Positions 54,501 through 57,712 of a stretch of 57,712 nucleotides of DNA are shown here, in pieces. The stretch spans positions 1-57,712 of the forward strand of contig JAEYOY010000025.1 of NCBI GenBank assembly GCA_023411215.1, given 5' to 3'. Source of the stretch: Bacillota bacterium. Lineage in GTDB: Bacteria > Bacillota > Clostridia > Lachnospirales > Lachnospiraceae. The position numbers and the translations under genes are program-made. The notes under the pieces are model-generated. The model saw only the letters and a program-made list of their open reading frames with translations. It made no database searches and was not told where the DNA came from. Within the stretch, counting starts at the first letter, position 1. The number at the start of each line of letters is the position of its first letter.

Positions 54501-54918
54501 TATTGCAGTATATAAAATACGCAATAATAAGAAACTATCTCAAGGTGATTTAAAGGAGTTGGAAAATATTCTCTGGAAAGAGCTTGGAACGAAAGCTGAC
54601 TATGAGAAAGAATATGGGGTTACACCGATTGGGAAGCTAATACGCAAAATAGTTGGAGTAAGCAGAGAAGTAGTGAATGAAGCATTTAGTGAATTCTTGT
54701 CTGATGAAAAATTGAACGGAAATCAGATTAAGTTTGTACGACTGATCATTGATTATATAGTTGCAAATGGGAATGTCGAAGACAATGCATTGCTGATGCA
54801 GGAGCCGTTCCGTAGTGTAGGAAGTATTACGACACTATTCAAGGATGATATGGGGACTGCAAGAAAGATAATGAATCTGGTAGAAGAGATAAAGCGGAAT
54901 TCGGAAGAAATTGCATAA
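51568..54918 (+). CDS. hsdR: Type I restriction enzyme subunit HsdR (EcoEI-like)
   Basis: The 1116-aa motor and nuclease begins with a DUF4145-type helical domain (about 15-130) and a short coiled coil (about 150-185). The PD-(D/E)xK nuclease follows (DYVLFGEDGKPLAVVEAKK near 245). The SF2 translocase has Walker A QATGSGKTRVA, DESH in LIIIDESHRS, GLTATPKNEID and the late QMIGRGTRLCKD. The C-terminal helical region binds HsdM/HsdS. GTAGGGGGATATTGTT precedes the ATG. The gene is complete and apparently functional, followed by a terminator. Confidence 0.95.
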   Translation: MCTNFDFLKQNNQYSSFAEQAIEAEKSLLVSSATSAILSRRALELSIRWVYSYDNALSLPYQDNISSLIHEPTFQNIIEPSLFPMLKFVIKLGNISAHTNNAIKRDDAVLSLRNLYEFCKWIDYCYSDEYTDGVFDESLLEKSNEQKVRPEELRDLYEQLSSKDKKLEELRNEKNALRERMSAARLANKGIRHFRVDKITEAQTRKKYIDLELKEAGWNIGIDCLEEVEVVGMPNPTGLGYVDYVLFGEDGKPLAVVEAKKTSVDPLVGSQQAKLYADCLQNQYRQRPVIFTTNGFEVFFTDDSLGYARRRVSGIFTKDDLQLAIDRRTQLKPLVNLEINDNITDRPYQKEAITAVCESIASKHRKMLIVQATGSGKTRVAISIVDVLSRHNYVKNALFLADRKALVKQAKKNFVNLMPNLTCCNLLEGKDSPEQSRMIFSTYPTIMNAIDETKNEFGKKLFTAAHFDLIIIDESHRSIYKKYQDIFNYFDANLLGLTATPKNEIDKNTYSIFDLERGVPTYAYELDKAVEEGYLVDYSTIEVKTKIMEEGIHYNDLTEEEKELFDETFEDDESVDDTVSSAAVNEWLFNNDTIDLVLKSLMEQGLKVEGGDKLGKTIIFAKNSKHAQAIVERFIKRYPENGPDFIKQIDYSIKYVDTLIDDFSTKEKMPQIAVSVDMLDTGIDIPEILNLVFFKKVRSYSKFWQMIGRGTRLCKDLFGVGHDKEKFLIFDFCNNFEFFRVDSHGAETGIQESISEKIYNCKVSIARELQEARYQSEEVYVNYRNELVVDLISGITSLNEESFRVKLHLRYVEKYKDKHIWANLETVKVSEIKEHIASIIVPMEDNELARRFDYLIYSIDLALLQSRDATKAVNGVIGTAEQLSKLYNIPQVKAEQHTIEKVQMKEFWDSVSILELDLVREALRDLVQFIEKEGQKIYYTDFTDQILAVNEGQSLYHTNDLQNYRKKVEYYLKEHQDIIAVYKIRNNKKLSQGDLKELENILWKELGTKADYEKEYGVTPIGKLIRKIVGVSREVVNEAFSEFLSDEKLNGNQIKFVRLIIDYIVANGNVEDNALLMQEPFRSVGSITTLFKDDMGTARKIMNLVEEIKRNSEEIA

Positions 54919-54998
54919 TATATAAAGTGCAAAGGGATAAGCAATGGATAGATGAGTAACAGTGATAAGTACAAGATAAACTATAATATAATTTATAT

Positions 54999-55044
54999 GT
55001 GAGCTAACTCTTAATAAACTAAGCGTTAGCTCACTTTCTTTATT
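54999..55044 (+). terminator. terminator after hsdR
   Basis: GTGAGCTAAC (54999-55008) pairs with GTTAGCTCAC (55025-55034), followed by TTTCTTTATT. It separates the restriction operon from the deaminase gene. Confidence 0.85.
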
Positions 55045-55092
55045 AGGAACTAATCGGAACAAATAATACTTAAACTTAATACTTAAACATAT

Positions 55093-55121
55093 TTGCTATT
55101 CTATAGAAAATGTTATATAAT
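55093..55121 (+). promoter_or_regulatory. promoter of the AvcD-like deaminase gene
   Basis: TTGCTA (55093-55098), a 17-bp spacer and TATAAT (55116-55121). It leaves a leader of about 100 nt that includes a 20-codon frame, 55136-55198. The leader could instead be a small regulatory RNA; in the Vibrio cholerae avc system the RNA partner is encoded next to the deaminase. Confidence 0.7.
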
Positions 55122-55227
55122 GGGAATTATATTAAATGACTGTAAAAATTACGGAGAAAATTTTATATTATGTCAATTTCTCAGAGAAGAATACATAAAG
55201 AATTAAATTAGTTTAAAGGGAGAGAGC

Positions 55228-56394
55228 ATGGATAGATATGTGATAGGATTGGTAGGTGCCTTCGGTAGCGGTTGTACATATATTGCTAAAAATTTTATAG
55301 CAAATAATGGGTACCATTATTTATCGTTATCAGATATATTGCGTGATTTGTATTTAGAAGAGAATGGTTTATGTCCAGAAGAATCACTAGAGCGGAAAGT
55401 CATGCAGGATTATGGAAATCAAATTCGTCTAGTAAAAGGGAATAATTATTTGGCACAAAAAGCCGTAGAAAAAATAGAAGAAAGCTCTTGGACAAACATT
55501 GTTGTAGATAGTTTTAGAAATCCAAACGAGATTGAATATTTTAAAAGTAAATTTATAGAGTTTGATTTGATAGGAATATTTTCTGATAAAGATATACGTT
55601 GGAATCGCGTTAAAAATAAATATGATGAAAATGAAGGATTATTTAATAAAGATGAAAAACGTGATAAAGGGGAAGATATTGAAAATGGTCAACGTGTAAC
55701 AGATTGTTTTTTATTGGCTGATGTTATAATTGCAAATAATATAGTAATATCAGGAGAAAATGATGCCTTTACATTAATGAAAACTAAAATAAATCAATAT
55801 ATTGATTTGCTTAGAAACGGAGCAAAGGGTAGACGACCAACTGAAATAGAGGCCATAATGACCATGGCCTATGCTAATAGCCAAAGGTCTAGCTGCCTAA
55901 AAAGAAAGGTAGGGGCTGTAATTGTAGATGGAGAAGGTAATATATTTAGTTCGGGATATAATGAAGTCCCCCCTTTAGAAAAACCTTGTAAGAACGAGTG
56001 TGGACAATGTTATAGAAGTAAGTTTAAAAATGAAATAGAAGATGCTCTACAGGATGCTGGAATTTTAACTGAACCTAAGAAAGTAATAATGAAAAAAATA
56101 AAGGTGCTCGAAAAATGCCGTGCATTACATGCTGAAGAGAATGCAATTCTTAACGTTGCGAGATTTGGTAGTGCATCTGCAATAAAGAACGGAACATTGT
56201 ATACCACCACATATCCATGTAATTTATGCGCTAACAAAATTGCGAAAGTAGGACTGAGGAAGGTAATATATTTAGAACCATATCCTGTTGAAGAAGCAAA
56301 ACAAACATTATCGGCAGCTAAAATTGAACAAGAAGCTTTCGAAGGTATTACATACAATTCATATTTTAAAGTATATTGTGAAATTATTCTGTAG
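55228..56394 (+). CDS. P-loop / deoxycytidylate deaminase fusion, AvcD (DcdV)-like anti-phage protein
   Basis: The 388-aa protein has an N-terminal nucleoside-kinase-like fold (about 1-195) with the loop GAFGSGCT, where the usual Walker Lys is Cys. A C-terminal dCMP/dCTP deaminase domain (about 205-388) has the catalytic HAEENAI near 299 and the zinc pair PCNLC near 331, plus an inserted cysteine group CKNECGQC. This architecture matches anti-phage deaminases that deplete dCTP/dCMP on infection. The length is shorter than the Vibrio AvcD as I recall it. AAAGGGAGAG precedes the ATG. It has its own promoter downstream of hsdR. Confidence 0.82.
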   Translation: MDRYVIGLVGAFGSGCTYIAKNFIANNGYHYLSLSDILRDLYLEENGLCPEESLERKVMQDYGNQIRLVKGNNYLAQKAVEKIEESSWTNIVVDSFRNPNEIEYFKSKFIEFDLIGIFSDKDIRWNRVKNKYDENEGLFNKDEKRDKGEDIENGQRVTDCFLLADVIIANNIVISGENDAFTLMKTKINQYIDLLRNGAKGRRPTEIEAIMTMAYANSQRSSCLKRKVGAVIVDGEGNIFSSGYNEVPPLEKPCKNECGQCYRSKFKNEIEDALQDAGILTEPKKVIMKKIKVLEKCRALHAEENAILNVARFGSASAIKNGTLYTTTYPCNLCANKIAKVGLRKVIYLEPYPVEEAKQTLSAAKIEQEAFEGITYNSYFKVYCEIIL

Positions 56395-56446
56395 ATATTT
56401 TCTAAAGAATGATTTATAATAAAATTTATACTAGGAGGTGTGTAAG

Positions 56447-56653
56447 ATGAAAGTATGTCCAAAATGCGGTAAACTTGCCTCTTATAATTCATATTTTGGA
56501 GCGTACATGTGTTCAGATTGCGAATGGTTTGACGATTCAACTAGAACAAAAGCAGAAAATAACGGTGATAGAAAATATGCTCTACATCTAAAGAATAATT
56601 CTACAATTAATAGTACTAGAAAAAACAATCTTTATGAAGTTTCAAGAGCCTAG
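56447..56653 (+). CDS. small zinc-ribbon protein downstream of the deaminase
   Basis: The 68-aa protein starts MKVCPKCGKLASYNSYFGAY with a second CSDC, giving two CxxC pairs 17 residues apart (zinc ribbon), then a polar tail rich in Asn and Lys. AGGAGG with an 8-nt spacer sets the start at 56447. It lies 52 bp after the deaminase and ahead of a strong terminator, so the two genes may be co-transcribed. No family is recognised; it could be a partner of the deaminase or cargo. Confidence 0.7.
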   Translation: MKVCPKCGKLASYNSYFGAYMCSDCEWFDDSTRTKAENNGDRKYALHLKNNSTINSTRKNNLYEVSRA

Positions 56654-56691
56654 AAAATATGAATTGCGGTGGTCGTCTTCGGACTACACCT

Positions 56692-56722
56692 AAAGGAATC
56701 TGATGCGTCGGATTCCTTTTTT
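56692..56722 (+). terminator. terminator ending the deaminase/zinc-ribbon unit
   Basis: AAGGAATC pairs with GATTCCTT, followed by TTTTT. A second hairpin, GTGGTC/GACTAC, lies just before it (56669-56688). The region 56723-56869 up to the right repeat shows no gene. Confidence 0.88.
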
Positions 56723-56869
56723 ACTCATCTAAGTAATTAATTTTATTATGTAATAATACCCCGTAGGACACCAAATGTAACACTCAAATATATCATTTGA
56801 GCAATAGTTACTTGCCAGTGGGAACACTTGCTTCCCAAGAGCTGTTTCCTACGCTGATAGGTTTTAATT

Positions 56870-56968
56870 ACTCTTAATCAGGGTGTCCAGGGTTCTAGCC
56901 CCTGGAGACGCGCTTACAAAGTATCAATTTTGAAGACTTAGGAGCTTCGGGGTTGGTGCTTTTTTGTT
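56870..56968 (+). repeat. island right attachment repeat (attR, partial tRNA-Lys)
   Basis: It copies the 3' half of tRNA-Lys from the anticodon loop plus 56 bp of downstream DNA. Two substitutions are present: one in the T loop (TTCGA to TTCTA) and one at the discriminator base (A to G). The fragment lacks the 5' half and is not a functional tRNA. Confidence 0.9.
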
Positions 56969-56981
56969 TGTCTGAATACAA

Positions 56982-57230
56982 TCAGCACTTCATAAGTATT
57001 TCCTTTATACATTCTATAATCACATCAGGTTTCTCCAGGTGAATATGATGATCACTACCTTCAGCCACATAAAACTTAGACTGATTTGATAATGACATAT
57101 ATTCTAACTGTAAACTTCGCCATATACTTTCATATATAGCTGCCTCATGCATTGAAAACCCGTGATTTATATAAAAGTCAATAGCTAATAAAAAGAAGAT
57201 TATTACGTTTGGCACACTCTTATTAATCAT
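56982..57230 (-). pseudogene. C-terminal fragment of an alpha/beta hydrolase
   Basis: The last 55 of 82 residues (LQLEYMSLSNQSKFYVAEGS, then DHHIHLEKPDVIIECIKEIL) match the end of alpha/beta hydrolases, including the catalytic His in GSDHHIH. The nucleophile region is absent, and the first 25 residues are unrelated and hydrophobic. There is no ribosome binding site. It appears to be a deletion remnant just outside the right island boundary. Confidence 0.6.
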
Positions 57231-57441
57231 CTGTTCTAAGACCCTGGATACAAGCCATTAATCCTAAAACAATAAGAATTAATTCTCCAAGGCCACCTAA
57301 ATTACTGTCTTGACTTACAATAAAAAAACCTGCAATTAAAATCAATGCGATTCCAAATAAAATCCTTTTAATTCCCTTCAATGGAATACCTCTTAAATAA
57401 TGGATATAGATTACAGCAAAATAAAGTACTATCTGAATCAA
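57223..57441 (-). CDS. small two-helix membrane protein, uncertain
   Basis: The 72-aa frame has two hydrophobic segments (about 2-14 and 25-62, with FGIALILIAGFFIV and LGELILIVLGLMACIQ). It has only a TTG start without a ribosome binding site and overlaps the hydrolase fragment by 8 nt. It may be a real small membrane protein or the tail of a decayed one. No family is recognised. Confidence 0.4.
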   Translation of the reverse strand: MIQIVLYFAVIYIHYLRGIPLKGIKRILFGIALILIAGFFIVSQDSNLGGLGELILIVLGLMACIQGLRTDD

Positions 57442-57524
57442 TATATTTACTATATACTATCATGGATAAGAAGTATTTACCATATTATTACTAATATATT
57501 AGTTCCAACTATCAATCCTGTACT

Positions 57525-57583
57525 AAAAAGAGGTTAGATACTCGATGTGAGTTTGTTTCGCAGCGAGTGTCTGATCTCTTTTT
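57525..57583. terminator. intrinsic terminator, target of the intron
   Basis: AAAAGAGGTTAGATACTCG pairs with CGAGTGTCTGATCTCTTTTT (G-U pairs and one bulge), with A and T runs at the two ends. The group II intron begins 4 bp after the T-run. Confidence 0.8.
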
Positions 57584-57586
57584 GTA

Positions 57587-57712
57587 GTGCGCCCGGCGGG
57601 CGCACGTTTCAACGGGTGTAAGTCCCGAGTCCGCCTGGTAGTAGGAAGGACATAGCCAATGGCAAGGGTGTCGTGGGTGACTACGAATCTGAAGGAAGCC
57701 GGATGGCAAATC
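57587..57712 (+). mobile_element. group IIC intron, 5' part (continues beyond window)
   Basis: It begins GTGCGCCCGGCGGGCGCAC, and downstream blocks GGGTGTAAGTCCC, GGCAAGGGTGTC and GAATCTGAAGGAAGC match domain I of bacterial class C introns such as the Oceanobacillus intron. Class C introns insert just after intrinsic terminators, which is exactly the setting here. The reverse transcriptase/maturase and domains II-VI would lie to the right. Confidence 0.9.

Larger units (their letters stand above)
48041..56968. mobile_element. tRNA-Lys genomic island carrying defence genes
   Basis: The element is bounded by the 99-bp direct repeats and contains hsdM, hsdS, hsdR, an AvcD-like deaminase and a small zinc-ribbon gene. 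Integration at the anticodon loop of a tRNA with a repeat extending past its 3' end is the usual signature of a tyrosine integrase. None is found inside: the 557 bp after the left repeat hold a folded element and non-coding DNA. The element therefore seems to have lost its integrase or to rely on one encoded elsewhere. Confidence 0.82.

Noticed and set aside
57512..57709. Minus-strand frame at the right end
   Set aside because: It is antisense to the group II intron and its terminator; the translation reflects RNA structure, not a protein.

Overview
The window is a low-GC, Gram-positive, anaerobic-type chromosome segment centred on the replication origin. The gene set (class I two-subunit fumarase, fermentative AdhE under Rex-type boxes, DUF3881 and DUF4446 proteins, an rRNA leader of the kind seen in clostridia) points to a member of the Lachnospiraceae (Clostridium cluster XIVa). 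The species cannot be named from the sequence alone. Genes are co-oriented away from an origin at about 11.7-13.9 kb. To its left nearly everything is on the minus strand: dnaA, dnaN, an S4 protein, recF, gyrB, gyrA, fumarase, and a 16S rRNA gene whose first bases lie at the window edge. To its right most genes are on the plus strand: rpmH, rnpA, yidD, yidC, jag, mnmE, mnmG, rsmG, a DegS/DegU-like pair, parA and parB.

Region by region. 1-2.6 kb: rRNA promoter and leader, a double-[4Fe-4S] QueG-like protein, a self-regulated MerR-family gene with a 19-bp-spacer operator, and tRNA-Ser(GCU). 2.7-13.5 kb: fumarase and the leftward origin operon, with DnaA boxes on both sides of dnaA. 13.8-22.2 kb: the rightward ribosome, membrane-insertion and tRNA-modification operons. 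22.4-28.8 kb: a cytoplasmic two-component system and parAB, separated by about 2.2 kb of AT-rich DNA with no convincing gene. Three perfect parS sites lie in that stretch and a fourth is inside parB. 28.9-35.4 kb: GNAT, adhE with two Rex boxes, an HD-GYP phosphodiesterase, DUF3881 and tRNA-Arg(CCU). 35.6-42.3 kb: a complete phosphate regulon (pstSCAB-phoU-phoB/R) behind an 11-bp-phased Pho box. 42.6-47.7 kb: an envelope protein with Trp-containing repeats, a D,D-carboxypeptidase, an NADPH/FMN-type flavoprotein, trmB and thioredoxin.

48.0-57.0 kb is an 8.8-kb genomic island in tRNA-Lys(CUU), bounded by 99-bp direct repeats that match at 97 of 99 positions. It carries a Type I restriction-modification system (hsdM-hsdS-hsdR), a P-loop plus deoxycytidylate deaminase fusion resembling the AvcD/DcdV anti-phage proteins, a small zinc-ribbon protein and a strongly folded inverted-repeat element. 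No integrase is visible. Beyond it are a hydrolase remnant, a small membrane protein and, at the right edge, the start of a group IIC intron placed directly after an intrinsic terminator.

Besides known genes the window holds several short, structured, repeated non-coding elements that I cannot assign to a known family: pairs at 32536/47029, 17124/32621 and 6836/14936, and a tandem pair at 10431/10517. With the defence island, these are the most promising leads.
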